Source of the DNA: Cyanodermella asteris
Lineage: Eukaryota; Ascomycota; Lecanoromycetes; Ostropales; Stictidaceae
Assembly: GCA_900618795.1 (NCBI GenBank)
Contig: UYJD01000004.1
Location: forward strand, 1,948,726 to 2,012,725
Direction of reading: 5' to 3'
Length of the DNA stretch: 64,000 bases
Positions 42,660 to 53,400 of the stretch are shown here, piece by piece. Position numbers and translations under genes: made by a program. A model generated the notes under the pieces. That model was not told where the DNA came from and did no database searches. It was given only the letters and a program-made list of their open reading frames with translations. The stretch's first letter is position 1, and the number at the start of each line of letters is the position of its first letter.

Positions 42660-43412
42660 TGCGTGCGAAGAATTTTATGCGCCTTGGTGTTGCAGATCAG
42701 ACTAGGTCGACAGCTTAGACAAGGAGTGGCAAGCTGCACTACTTAACACGCAAGCGTCGCGCGGCTCGCGACGGCAGCTGATTACTGTTCGACCCGCAGG
42801 AACCAAGACAAAGCATTTTTCCCCACTAGTGAGTTCACGTGCCATGTACCCTCCCTCGTCTCATTTTTGATACAAACGCATTCGGCAATTGCTGTACACT
42901 CTTCCTGCAATCCTACAATGTCCAAATCCTGGACCGAGCACAGCTATCTGTCAAACATGTTCTACCAAGGTAGATTAATGAAATATGTCTGCAAGCAGAG
43001 CATTACTGCTTTGTCAAAGGTTGTGGTCTGTTCCTTCGATCGAGCAACTTAGAGTAGTGCATGGTTGTCAGCAACAGACAATGAAATCGCTACAACAGTC
43101 TCAAGCCCACGAGTACTCGACAAGATCTCGAGGTTTTCCTTTGTTCAATGCATTCTAGCATCATTGTGTTGCGGCGTTGCACGACGAGCTTCTCAAAGGC
43201 GACAACTCATTTAAAGCCATTGTTCTAAACTGCTGCCGGTGCTTAAGATGTCATGTAGATTCTTCAATTCCCTTGATCGACAGACTTCGGACTCACATCG
43301 CGTTACACCGATTTGAACTCTCAACACCGAAACTCTCAACCTCATTCTTACCGCATTATAATCTCTTTCCTCAAAATCCCTGTAACAGTTTTCTGGCAAA
43401 ACTGAACCAGTA
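42660..43412. other. intergenic, no gene seen
   Basis: 753 bp between the two kinase genes, noticeably more AT-rich than the GC-rich kinase that follows. Only short frames occur. The last part should be the promoter and leader of the second kinase. Confidence 0.5.
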
Positions 43413-45569
43413 ATGGATTTTTTCTGCACCAGGTTTCAGGAGCGCGGCCCCGAATTCTTCGCCGACCTCCCCAAGTACTCCTTCAAGGGCTTCCTTGGCG
43501 AAGGCTCCTTCGGCGCCGTCTACAAGGCCACCTACAAAAAGACCGGCGAGCTTGTTGCCATCAAAATCAACAAGACCGACAGGCAGCCCGGCGAGCCGAG
43601 CAGCGACCTGAGACGCCGGATCGCCCGAGACGTTGCCGACTTTGAGCGCGAGTACCAGGTTCTGAAGAGGGTCAGGGACGCGCCGAACTGTCTGAAGCTG
43701 CTGAATTTGACGGCGCTCAACGGCGAAGACGGCGAACGCCGCGCCATCGTGACCAACTGCCTGAACGGATCGCTGGGCGACCTGATGAGGAAGAGGGAGA
43801 CCACGCCGGACGTGCTTTTCACCGCCTTCAGACACCTTCTGAGAGCGGTCGACTTCCTCGCGTCCGAGGGCCTCGCCCATCGCGACATTCACCCGGGCAA
43901 CATCTTTTACGGCGTCGGCAGCCACGGCAAGCGACGGGTCTTCGTCCTCGGCGACTTTGGCTTGTGCGCCAGAATCGGCAAGGAGGACGGCCGGGCCGGC
44001 GCGATGAGCTTCAGGCCCCCGGAGATGGCGCTCGACGGACCTGCCACCGCCACGAGCGACGTCTGGTCGCTTTTCGCTTCCATCTGCTTCAGCGCCGAAA
44101 TCGTGAGGTTGAGTCAGCGCGATGAGACGGGTGAATCCAACTTCCGGGCTCTGCGCCGCATCGACCACCCCATGACCCGCGACTGGATGGATATCTTCGC
44201 CCTGGATTGGCGGAGACGCCCTTCCGCGCACGACCTGCTCGACCGAGTCCAAGGGCGGAACGCTTTCGACGACGATGGCCGCCCACCTTCGAACCAGGGA
44301 TTCGTGCCGATTGATATCGTGCCAAAGGCAAAGTCGAGAAGCCCCCAGCAGGAGACGGAGAAGCCGAGCAGACGCCCTAGCAGACGCGAGTCTACTAGAT
44401 CGCACGCGCCCGTCGAGGCTTCCCACCAGCAGCCATCGCAGCAGCCGCACAGGGGCATGTCAAGACGCGACTCCACCAGCGCACACAAGCCCTCCCCCAT
44501 CCAGCCTCCTCAGATCCCTACGTCCAACTACCAATCCGAGCCGGCAGAACTCGACACCGCCCGACCTCCCCGTCGAGGCGAGTCCCCGGAAGACCCCTTC
44601 CACGTTTCCGACAGCGTCCGGGCAGGGTGCACTATTCCTTTGGGTACCGGCGAAGGGGAAGATGCACTTTTGCATTGGCAGCGCATTCAGAGGGGCGAAT
44701 ACAACAACGTCGTGGAGATCGCCCCTCAGGACAGCACCAGGGGCCGGTTCATGCGCGGACAGATGCCCGGATCACAGCGCCTCGAGACGCGCGCTTACAA
44801 TGCCGTGGAGATTGCGCCGCAGGACAGCACCAGAGGTCGATTCATGCGTGGACAGATGCCCGAGGCACAGCGACCTCGAGCTTCCTCCCGCGCCGGTAAC
44901 GCTTCCAGGTATGTTGAAGAACAAGCGTCCGCTCGCCGTCCGCGAGCTTCTTCGCGAGCAACTGATAGCCATAGGATCGTGGAGATTGCTCCCAGAGAGA
45001 GCAGAGGCGGCCTCTCTCGAGCTCCGAGTACGAGCCATTATCGAGCTTCGAGCACGAGTCACTCTCATTCTCCGAACCACTCTCGAGCTCCCAGTCGTTC
45101 TCGAGCTCCCAGCCACTCGCACCACAACCAAACGGGCACCGGACCAATCTTCGAGATGCCCGCCTTCGACACCGCAACCCAGCAACTCAGACAAACCATG
45201 GCCCGCCTCGACGACCTCGATCTCGGCCCAGCAGGCACCGCGCCTCCGGCTCGAAGATCCTCAGTCGTCGGCCGTTCCGGTATCGTAGTCAACGGTCCGG
45301 CCGCCATCAACATTCGGCTTGGACCTTCGGGTGCTGCGCCGCCATCGGGTCGTAGGTCTTCGGTTGCCGGTCGGTCTGGTGTCGAGTATGGTGCGGGCCC
45401 CGTGCATGTTCGGCTTGATTCGTCGGCTGCTGCACCTTCGGGTCGTAGATCTTCGGTTGTCGGGCGGGCTCCGGTTGAGACTGAAAGACCGTCGCGCGCG
45501 AACGCTGACCAGGGCCGTCGTCGGTCTTCTAGTAAAGTTCCCGGCCTCGTAAGCTTTATGCTTGGTTGA
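43413..45569 (+). CDS. protein kinase with repeat-rich basic tail
   Basis: A 718-residue single-exon protein. The kinase domain (about 23-290) is complete: GEGSFGAVYK (29-38), K51 in VAIKINK, HRDIHPGNI (156-164; catalytic D158), DFG (181-183), and SFRPPEMAL where APE is usual. The rest is disordered and basic: Ser/Arg/Pro-rich with S-R-R-D/E-S clusters, a duplicated VEIAPQDSTRGRFMRGQMP block 31 residues apart (a third, weaker VEIAPRES copy follows), SRAPS/HSHS repeats, and three GRRSSV-type blocks near the end matching the basophilic-kinase consensus RRxS. The gene is GC-rich compared with its flanks. The tail could be a phospho-regulated scaffold (inference). The subfamily is not recognised. 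Large antisense frames here are shadows. Confidence 0.82.
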   Translation: MDFFCTRFQERGPEFFADLPKYSFKGFLGEGSFGAVYKATYKKTGELVAIKINKTDRQPGEPSSDLRRRIARDVADFEREYQVLKRVRDAPNCLKLLNLTALNGEDGERRAIVTNCLNGSLGDLMRKRETTPDVLFTAFRHLLRAVDFLASEGLAHRDIHPGNIFYGVGSHGKRRVFVLGDFGLCARIGKEDGRAGAMSFRPPEMALDGPATATSDVWSLFASICFSAEIVRLSQRDETGESNFRALRRIDHPMTRDWMDIFALDWRRRPSAHDLLDRVQGRNAFDDDGRPPSNQGFVPIDIVPKAKSRSPQQETEKPSRRPSRRESTRSHAPVEASHQQPSQQPHRGMSRRDSTSAHKPSPIQPPQIPTSNYQSEPAELDTARPPRRGESPEDPFHVSDSVRAGCTIPLGTGEGEDALLHWQRIQRGEYNNVVEIAPQDSTRGRFMRGQMPGSQRLETRAYNAVEIAPQDSTRGRFMRGQMPEAQRPRASSRAGNASRYVEEQASARRPRASSRATDSHRIVEIAPRESRGGLSRAPSTSHYRASSTSHSHSPNHSRAPSRSRAPSHSHHNQTGTGPIFEMPAFDTATQQLRQTMARLDDLDLGPAGTAPPARRSSVVGRSGIVVNGPAAINIRLGPSGAAPPSGRRSSVAGRSGVEYGAGPVHVRLDSSAAAPSGRRSSVVGRAPVETERPSRANADQGRRRSSSKVPGLVSFMLG
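44709..44861 (+). repeat. duplicated 60-bp coding block, 93-bp period
   Basis: Copies at 44709-44768 and 44802-44861 encode VVEIAPQDSTRGRFMRGQMP and its near twin. They differ at 8 of 60 bases; 7 are synonymous and one changes V to A. That pattern implies selection on the peptide after duplication. Confidence 0.85.
45229..45472 (+). repeat. three tandem RRSSV-containing coding units
   Basis: Three units of roughly 96-99 bp encode A.P..(G)RRSSV.GR followed by a variable linker, at the C-terminus of the kinase. Each RRSSV fits the RRxS consensus of PKA-like kinases. The first copy reads ARRSSV and the others GRRSSV. Confidence 0.7.
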
Positions 45570-45966
45570 TTAAAATGGCCAAGGACAAAGGTAAGTTTGA
45601 TGGAAAGCGACGAGGTAAGTAACTGCTGATAAGTAAAATGTCGTCCGCGAAAATTTAAAAGGGTAAGTAAATCTCAACAATTCTCTGATATTTCAAATTT
45701 GACATGTAAATTCTGCTCCATTATCGTATATATTCATACATCTGCGAAAATCTATTCGGAGCGTTGTAGATTCACACTCCAGGAATGCTTGATCGCATAT
45801 CGTCTAGAAAGCGCTTCTCTGTCTCACCACTCTTTTTGAATCTGTCCAACGCCTTGGAAATGCAAGACTCATTCCAACTCCGGTAGCTTCAATAGTGGGG
45901 AAGATCCGGATTTACCCTATAGCAGTTTACAAGAATTCGATGATATTCAAACAAATTTCCTTTCCT
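45570..45966. other. convergent 3' intergenic region
   Basis: 397 AT-rich bases between the 3' ends of the kinase (plus) and the mitochondrial EF-G gene (minus). No gene is seen. Confidence 0.55.
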
Positions 45967-48357
45967 TTATTTCTTGTGTCGGTCGGCTTGAGCCTTTTCG
46001 TGAGCAGCGATAAGTTCTTTCTGCAGTTGGGGTGGAGCTGGCGAATAGTGGCTGAACTCCATATTGAATTCACCCTTACCCTGGGTGGCAGCTCGCAGAA
46101 TACTGGAGAAGCTGAACATGCTGTTGAGCGAGCAGTCGGCGTGGAGAACAAAATCGTCGGGACCGATTTCGGTATCGTTGATGGTAGCATTTCGCTTGTT
46201 GAGGATGCCGACAATGTTACCTTGGAACTCGTTCGGGGCAGTGATCGTGATCTTCATCAGAGGTTCGAGGACCTGAGGTTTGCACTTGACGAAAGTCTTG
46301 CGGAAAGCCTGCTGGGTGGCGTTCTTGAAAGCCATTTCGGAAGAATCCGTCATGTGGGTAGCTCCATCGTTGATGACCATGCGAGTGCCCAAGACCTTGT
46401 GGCCAAGCAGCGGACCCTTCTCGCAAGACGCATTGAAACCCTTCTCACAAGCGAACAAGAACTTCTCGTCGATGGCGCCTCCGACAACTTCCTCCGAGAA
46501 GTGGTTCTCTGTCAAATTACCGGTCGGCTCCATGTAGCCCATGACACGAGCGTAATCACCAGCACCACCGGTCTGTTTCTTTAGCAGGTGGTCGAATTCG
46601 ACCCTCGTTTGCAGAGTCTCGCGGTATGCAACCTGGGGCTGACCGGTCACACAGTCGACATTGTATTCACGACGCATACGTTCGACATAGATGTCCAAAT
46701 GCAGTTCGCCCATACCACTGATGATTGTCTCCTGAGACTCAGTATCGACGTGCGTGCGGAATGTGGGGTCCTCTCGTGTAAACCTGTTCATGGCCTTGGA
46801 GAAATTGCCGCCATCCTTCTGATGCTTGGGCTTGATTGATAACGATATGACAGGCTCGGGAACAAACATGGACGTCATGGTGTAACCAAGCGCGCCATCA
46901 GTGAAAGTGTCTCCCGATGCACAGTCAACACCAAACACCGCGCAAATTTCACCAGCCCCAATTTCTTGCACTTCCTCCATCTCATTGGAGTGCATTCGGA
47001 CGATTCGAGGAACCTTGATCTTTTTGTTGTGCTTGGCGTTGTAGACGTAAGAACCTTTCTTCAAAGAACCTTGGTAAACTCGGATGTAGGTCAACTGGCC
47101 GAAGTTGCTTTCTTCTAGCTTGAAGGCTAGGCCAACGAAGGGAAGGGAATTGTACGGAACCAGCTTGACCTTAGCTTCGCCCCTCTTCGCATCAAGTGCG
47201 AGGTTCTCGATCTCGGATGGGTTGGGAAGATAGTCACAGACAGCGTCGAGCATGGGCTGAACTGACTTGTCAGCCAAGGCGGAGCCCATCATTACCGGGG
47301 TAAACTTTAGTGAGATGGTCGCTCGCCGAATGGCGGCTTTGATCTGTTCCTGAGTTGGCGTTCGTTCGTCGAGGAAGATCTCTGCAATCTCATCGTCGAC
47401 ATCGGCCAGGGTCTCGATGAGCTTTGCGCGTCTCTCCTCCGCGATTTGTTTCACCTCGGCTGGAATTTCATCAGTCTCTCGAATGATCTCGCCCTTTGGT
47501 CCGTCGTTGTAGATGGCCTTCATGCGAATTAGGTCGACGACGCCTTGGAACGCATCCTCTGACCCGATGGGCACCTGGATGGCTGCGGCCGGAAATTTCA
47601 GCTTCTGGTTGATCTGGTCAATGGCCTTGAATGGATTGGCCCCCATTCTGTCCATTTTGTTGATGAAGGATAATCTGGGAACGTTGTATCGCTTCATCTG
47701 CCTGTCGACCGTGATAGTTTGCGATTGCACGCCGGACACGGCGCACAGGATCATGACAGCTCCATCGAGAACTCGCAGGGCACGCTCGACCTCAATTGTA
47801 AAGTCAATATGGCCAGGAGTATCGATCAGGTTGATGTGGTATTCCTCTTCCTTTCCATTCTCTTGCTTTTGCCAGTTGCAGAAGGTGGCGGCAGACTGGA
47901 TGGTGATACCCTTTTCCCTCTCCAGGTCCATGGAGTCCATCTTTGCTCCGACCGCATCTTTTCCCCTGACCTCGTGGATGTCTTTGATGCGCCCAGTGTA
48001 GAACAGAACGCGTTCCGTGGCCGTTGTCTTTCCCGAATCGATGTGTGCCGCAATACCAATATTTCGAACCCGCGACAGTCTAGCTGCTTCCTGTGGTGAC
48101 AAGTTTTCGATGATAGTTGACTGCGCAAGCTCCTCTGGATCAGCTGCGGCTTTCTCCAGCACCGCAGTAGCCGCACTGGATGCCCATCTCCTTGATTGCC
48201 ACTGCTGGGATGGAGACAGGCTCTGAGAGGAAGATAGTTTGGGAAGGGCGGAGGCGATGCGGAATGACTGCGATGAGAACGAACGACAGGTAAGAGAGTG
48301 TCGGCCAAGCGCACGCAGCGCTGGCTGCCTTAATCGAGCAATGGCGTGAGCATGCAT
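45967..48357 (-). CDS. MEF1: mitochondrial translation elongation factor G
   Basis: A 796-residue GTPase that drives ribosomal translocation in mitochondria. Seen: an Arg/Ser-rich presequence ([20 protein letters not shown]... to about 75), G1 motif AHIDSGKTT (about 104-112), the switch region with [14 protein letters not shown]3 [10 protein letters not shown]4 [11 protein letters not shown], and the later EF-G domains with [14 protein letters not shown] and [14 protein letters not shown]. Single exon. I start at 48357 because the earlier in-frame ATG (48441) adds 28 acidic-containing residues before the presequence, which is less like a targeting signal. It ends ADRHKK. It is divergently arranged with another mitochondrial translation gene, bL36m, 280 bp away, suggesting shared control. 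Confidence 0.95.
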   Translation of the reverse strand: MHAHAIARLRQPALRALGRHSLTCRSFSSQSFRIASALPKLSSSQSLSPSQQWQSRRWASSAATAVLEKAAADPEELAQSTIIENLSPQEAARLSRVRNIGIAAHIDSGKTTATERVLFYTGRIKDIHEVRGKDAVGAKMDSMDLEREKGITIQSAATFCNWQKQENGKEEEYHINLIDTPGHIDFTIEVERALRVLDGAVMILCAVSGVQSQTITVDRQMKRYNVPRLSFINKMDRMGANPFKAIDQINQKLKFPAAAIQVPIGSEDAFQGVVDLIRMKAIYNDGPKGEIIRETDEIPAEVKQIAEERRAKLIETLADVDDEIAEIFLDERTPTQEQIKAAIRRATISLKFTPVMMGSALADKSVQPMLDAVCDYLPNPSEIENLALDAKRGEAKVKLVPYNSLPFVGLAFKLEESNFGQLTYIRVYQGSLKKGSYVYNAKHNKKIKVPRIVRMHSNEMEEVQEIGAGEICAVFGVDCASGDTFTDGALGYTMTSMFVPEPVISLSIKPKHQKDGGNFSKAMNRFTREDPTFRTHVDTESQETIISGMGELHLDIYVERMRREYNVDCVTGQPQVAYRETLQTRVEFDHLLKKQTGGAGDYARVMGYMEPTGNLTENHFSEEVVGGAIDEKFLFACEKGFNASCEKGPLLGHKVLGTRMVINDGATHMTDSSEMAFKNATQQAFRKTFVKCKPQVLEPLMKITITAPNEFQGNIVGILNKRNATINDTEIGPDDFVLHADCSLNSMFSFSSILRAATQGKGEFNMEFSHYSPAPPQLQKELIAAHEKAQADRHKK

Positions 48358-48637
48358 TGCAGCCCTGAATATTTGATCACCTCGAGCCTGGAAAGGAGCA
48401 AACGCGGCTTCACGATCCGAAACTTTTTGGCGTTCGAGCAAGTTGCGGCCTCGCTTAGCTTTAGCTCGAAGTCGCTTACATATTCGATTAGTGGGCGCCT
48501 AAACATTATCCGCATATCACAGCCACTAATTTTGTCATCGTTGCGGAGGACCTCGACGCTCCGCAACTGATTATCGAAGAGATCCTCGAGCTCATCATCC
48601 CTCTCAACTCACCGTCGTCGATTGCAGAAGCCCCAGG
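48358..48637. promoter_or_regulatory. bidirectional promoter of two mitochondrial translation genes
   Basis: 280 bp separate the divergent ATGs of MEF1 and the bL36m gene, both acting in mitochondrial protein synthesis. Such a short spacing implies overlapping promoter elements. A specific factor site was not identified. Confidence 0.55.
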
Positions 48638-48970
48638 ATGCGTGCCAGCATGATTCTCCGCAGTTGGACGCTGGGCGCATGCCTAGCCCGCTCGCACCTT
48701 CTTGAACGACCACTCCAGAGCATCGCTTTCCGACGACCAGCCCTCCAGATCGCCTCAGCAGGATCAGCACAGTCATTACAGGGTCAGATCCGTGGCATGA
48801 AAGTTCGAAGCAGCGTCAAGAAGCTTTGCGATGGATGCAAGGTGTGTTTAGTCTCCATTTGCGGATATGCAGCGTGTCTAACCCAAATACATCAGAGCGT
48901 GCGAAGGAAGGGCGCCGTCTATATCATCTGCGACAAGAATCCGAAGCACAAGCAGAGACAAGGGAAATGA
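48638..48970 (+). CDS. RTC6: mitochondrial ribosomal protein bL36m (Rtc6)
   Basis: Predicted 92-residue large-subunit ribosomal protein with a mitochondrial presequence, followed by the bL36 core: [16 protein letters not shown], then [20 protein letters not shown]. The zinc-ribbon cysteines are in CDGC and IIC, with the final ligand in the KHKQRQG end. The open frame runs through as 110 codons, but an 18-codon piece between CDGCK and SVRRKG is a clear intron (48842-48895; GTGTGT, CTAAC branch, TCAG; 54 nt, phase 0), and removing it gives the universal bL36 sequence. The start could also be the ATG at 48650, four codons in. It acts in the mitochondrial matrix. Confidence 0.93.
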   Translation: MRASMILRSWTLGACLARSHLLERPLQSIAFRRPALQIASAGSAQSLQGQIRGMKVRSSVKKLCDGCKVCLVSICGYAACLTQIHQSVRRKGAVYIICDKNPKHKQRQGK

Positions 48971-49541
48971 GGTGGAACGATATCTGAACTGTACAATACT
49001 CTGTGGATCTGGAGCCGACGAGTTATTACAACGCATGGTTCGGCGTTTTGGGCAGGGAATGGGCATTCTACTACTGGTTTTGATAGACCGGCAACCGTCC
49101 ATCACGGACTTGGATCGGAAACCTGGTATCACAATCGATTTGACAACTTATGCACAGTGGATCTGGTTTATCATCAACATTCGCGGTCGCGCTTCACCAA
49201 GCGTCTCGGAGACATGAAGCTTAATGCCTTATTGGTCGACCGGATCCAAGCCCAATGAATCTGCTTCCTTTATACCTTTCGACCAGAGGTCCAGCGTTCG
49301 GACAAGCCGCAAGCTTCCTAGCAGGCCATGGCCGGCTGTGATTTTTTCGTTCGCTTCACAGCTAGTTGCGCCGCTGTACGGGATGTACTCCTTATCGGAA
49401 GAGCAGATGTTCACAGTGACGCGACGCTCGTATGGACGATACAGTCACATCAGAATCGCGAGATTGAGGCGGCCCAAGGTACGAGACGCAATGGACGAGC
49501 CGAGGGAGGAAGCTTCAGGAATGACGTGAAATGCTATTGAT
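48971..49541. other. intergenic, no firm gene
   Basis: 571 bp between the 3' ends of bL36m and the YwbE-like gene. Frames of 101 codons (49224-49529, plus) and 61 codons (49229-49414, minus) overlap each other and have no recognised motif. Confidence 0.45.
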
Positions 49542-50189
49542 TTAGCCATTTGCAAAGTGCTGCTCCACATGATGGGCGACAGCGGCCTCATCACCCTCAA
49601 ACTCTCCACAAACGGGACAGGACGCAGTTGCTGTCGTTTCTTGCGATGCTGTACTCGCCGGCGACTGATTAGCCTTAGATTGATTCTTCTTCTTCTTTGG
49701 CTTGGCTTCCTTCACAAACGACATCAGATCCAGCTCAGCCGGTGGCTCCTCGGGTTCCTCGTCCTGCCGGATATCTGTGTAGCGACTGTTTAACCTATGC
49801 GAGCGATATGGGGCCGAGAAACGGCCCTTGGGTGAGCCGCGTGCAATATCTTGATTCTGTAAATCCGTCTGGAGCTCCTCTTGGCTTGCTGCTGCAATAT
49901 CGCCAGTGACCATGCGCTGTACGCGTCCTATCCTGCCGTCCGAAAGCCGTACTTTAATGCCTCGCGGATGATTACCGCTTGTGAGGACATCCTTGACAGC
50001 GCCCTGGACCTCCCTTCCGGTACGCTGATCTTGTTTCAAGACGATAGACACGGCAGCTCCTGGTCGGACTTGGGATATGTTTGGGACCATGGCAGTGACG
50101 AGTTTGCGGAAAGTCCTCATGTCCGTGTCATTGGTGGAAAATGAGGCGAGCGTGGGAGAAGCTCGTGGTGGCTGGCCATGGGTCGTCAT
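49542..50189 (-). CDS. YwbE-like domain protein with C-terminal zinc finger
   Basis: A 215-residue protein. Seen: an N-terminal half containing the YwbE-type domain (RPGAAVSIVLKQDQRTG, then VLTSGNHPRGIKVRLSDGRI and GRVQRM, about 45-95), a small basic beta-rich domain found across bacteria and fungi and of unknown function; a Lys-rich linker (AKPKKKKNQSK); and a C-terminal C2H2/UBZ4-like finger, CPVCGEFEGDEAAVAHHVEQH (about 190-212), of the ubiquitin-binding type. The frame is open to 50303; I place the start at 50189 (MTTHGQPPRASP), though an ATG at the MRTFRKL position is also possible. Its start faces that of the ABC transporter gene 224 bp away. The ubiquitin-binding role is an inference from the finger's spacing. 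Confidence 0.72.
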   Translation of the reverse strand: MTTHGQPPRASPTLASFSTNDTDMRTFRKLVTAMVPNISQVRPGAAVSIVLKQDQRTGREVQGAVKDVLTSGNHPRGIKVRLSDGRIGRVQRMVTGDIAAASQEELQTDLQNQDIARGSPKGRFSAPYRSHRLNSRYTDIRQDEEPEEPPAELDLMSFVKEAKPKKKKNQSKANQSPASTASQETTATASCPVCGEFEGDEAAVAHHVEQHFANG

Positions 50190-50413
50190 GCGACCAGCGT
50201 CAAACGCTTGTGGAACCGCTCGTAGCGTAGGCACGTATCTACGTAGCTTGCGAAACAGCCGCAGGCAGCTCTTGTCGTCCAGAGTCCCTCTTCTCCACCT
50301 CACCTACTCTGCAGCTCTCCCCAGATTCGAGCCCCGCCCTGGGCTTTGCTTCTGCATCTTCCTACACCTTTGTCGCACATGGACCCATCCCTTGCATCTT
50401 CCTTGTCGCTGTA

Positions 50414-53400
50414 ATGCGCAACCTACGGGCATGGCTGGGGGCTCTGAGCTTCCTGGCTGTCATCTCCGCCTCCACTGCTCAACACAACTACACCACTCCC
50501 AACCAGCTCGTCCTGACCGGTTTTGATGCTTTCAAGAACAGGCCCGACGACTGTCCCAAATGTCCCTCCTGTTTCAACTGCAACCTTGACGACAAGTGCA
50601 CCCAGTTCGCAGACTGTAACCCGGCCAACGGCAAGTGTATTTGCCCCCATGGATTCGGAGGCGACGACTGCTCTGAGCCGCTGTGCGGCTCCCTGGTCGA
50701 CGGTGACAAGAGGAGGCCTCCGCCTGAGGGCGAGACATGCGACTGTGCCGATGGCTGGAGCGGTATCAATTGCAACGTGTGTGAGAAGGACGATGTCTGC
50801 AACGCCTTGATGCCTCCAGATGAGAACGGCGTTCGATCGGGTGGCATCTGCTACAAGGAACCAATGGTCGTCAAACAGAATTACCAGATTTGCAAAGTCA
50901 CAAACAAGCCCATCTTGGATCAGCTCGACGGCAAGATTCCTGAGGTCACATTCTCTTGCGAAGCCGAGACCGAGACATGCAACTTTCAGTTCTGGGTCGA
51001 TAGGCGAGAGTCTTTCTACTGTGCCTTGGATTCTTGCTCATGGGAGACACAAACACTTGAGAGGTCGAACAAGACAAAATACACCTGTGAGAACGCAAAG
51101 TGTGCTTGCATCCCCGGGCGGATGCTGTGTGGCGAGGATGGAAGTATTGACATCAGTGAATTCCTAGAGGGAGAGATCAAAGGGCCAGCAACCTTCAGCG
51201 CATCCAGGTCCGAGTCGAAAGATCCCGAGGACGGTAGTAAGTTTAAGGAACCGGCTATGGATGAGCTTATTCAGTCGGTATTCGGCGACGAGAGCATTTT
51301 CTTGGACTGCGATGCCGGCGAGTGCTTGTATCGCACTGAGATTCCTGGATACGTCAAGCCAGTTCCGAAGATCAACACGCCCCTGATAGCCGTCGTTATC
51401 GCTGCCTGCGCGCTGCTTCTGGTTGCTATCGGCCTTCTCTTCTGGTACCTTTCACGACGCTCCTTCAGCAAATATGAACCGCTGGCCGACGAGTCCGATG
51501 ATGAGACGACTCGCCTGCTGAACGATAGCCATCAAGCGGCGGCATTGCAATTTGACAACGTCTCATACAATCTGAACGGCAAGCAGATCCTCGAGCGCGT
51601 CCAGGGTATTGCCAGGCCTGGAGAAGTCACTGCTATCATGGGCGCTTCAGGTGCTGGCAAGACGACCTTCCTCGATATCCTCGCTCGAAAGAACAAACGC
51701 GGCAATGTTTTCGGCAACTTCTATCTCAATGGCGAGAAGGTTCCTGACGCCGATTTCAAGAGCGTTGCCGGGTTTGTTGACCAAGAGGATGCCATGCTAC
51801 CTACCTTGACAGTGCATGAAACAATTGAAATCAGTGCTTACCTACGTTTGCCTAAGAGCATGAGCCGTGCCGCCAAAACACAGCAAGTGTTCGATGTTGA
51901 GAAGCAACTTGGTATCTATCACATCAGAGACCAGCTTATTGGATCTGAAGAAGGCAGTGGCCGAGGTGTCTCGGGAGGTGAGCGTCGCCGCGTGGCTATC
52001 GCTTGTGAATTGGCCACAAGCCCAAGCATTCTCTTCCTCGACGAGCCTACCAGCGGTCTGGATGCGTATAATGCTTACAATGTCATCGAATGCCTTCTTA
52101 CTTTGGCTCGAAGATACGATCGCACCGTAATCTTCACCATTCATCAACCCCGCTCCAATATTGTGGCTCTGTTCGACAGTCTGGTCCTACTGGCAAAAGG
52201 CAGGACAGTTTATTCAGGACCCTTCGCAGGATGTCAAGGTTACTTTGATAGCATTGGCTACTCCTGTCCTCCAGGCTTCAACATCGCCGACTACCTCGTG
52301 GATTTGACCATGCATGCTGGCTCAGAGCCATCCTTGCCTTCCAGTGGTGGTCCAAGGTCTGTCAACAGTAGTGTGCGTGCGATCAAGAGCATTCCAAGCG
52401 CCTCAAGTGTTAGCGCCGCGACAAGCACAGCAAACTTGGACTCCATCGTCGATGACCCTCCACCTCCAGCGTTGCGACCTAAAGGCAGCAGGCGGGAATC
52501 GATCAAACAAAAGCAAGACCGGAAGCTATTCACCAGAAATCCCAGTATACTGTCCTCAGTTGCTGGTGACTCTACCAAGTCCACCCCGGCACCGCGCGAG
52601 GAGGACGAAAACGTTGACACTGAAGATACCAGCTCTGTCAATCGTCAATGGCTGAAGATGAACCGCTCGCAAGGTGCTCCTCCGCCTCAGATCCCAGAGA
52701 TAGCAGACGAGCCTGAGCAGAATCCTGAGCTTGGAACAAACCTGGCTTATCTTGTATCGAGCTACGAGACATCTGAGGTCGGCCAAGGCATTCAGGTTGA
52801 GATCAATGAAGCTGTTCGAGATGCCACACAGAGCAATGGTGCAAGCAATGGCAATGGCGCTGCAACGGATGAGCATACCAATGGCCATGCCAATGGTCAT
52901 GCTAAGACGTCTGTGGTCAGAGGCTACAAACGCATCGGCTACTTGGGACAGTTCGTTATCGTCTCGAGCAGGACGTGGAAGAACCTTTACCGCAACCCCA
53001 TGCTGATGCTCAGTCACTACGCTATCAGCATTGTCGTCGCAGTGCTGTGTGGCTACTTGTTCTACGGCCTCTCGGGCGACTTGAAAGGTTTCCAGGACCG
53101 ACTCGGGTTGCTGTTCTTCCTTCTGGCATTGCTGGGTTTCGGTTCACTGACTTCGCTTCCGGCCTTTGCTGGTGAGAGACTGCTCTTCATCCGTGAGCGC
53201 GCCAACGGCTATTACTCGCCTTTCATCTACTTCGCCAGCAAAGTCATATTCGACTTGGTCCCTCTCCGCATTCTTCCTCCAATCATTCTTGCTGTCATTG
53301 TTTATCCAATGACCGGTCTCACACCGCATGGTGCGGAGTTTGGCATATTCGTTCTTGTTCTCGTATTGTTCAATCTCGCGGCCGCGGTTATCTGTCTATT

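Noticed and set aside
43371-44450. 359-codon minus-strand frame opposite the second kinase
   Set aside because: Shadow of a high-GC kinase gene; no motif of its own.
41559-45569. The two kinases as a recent tandem duplication
   Set aside because: They share only generic kinase motifs and differ in catalytic loop, tails and base composition.
49224-49529. 101-codon plus-strand frame after bL36m
   Set aside because: It overlaps a minus-strand frame of similar quality and has no recognised motif or signal.
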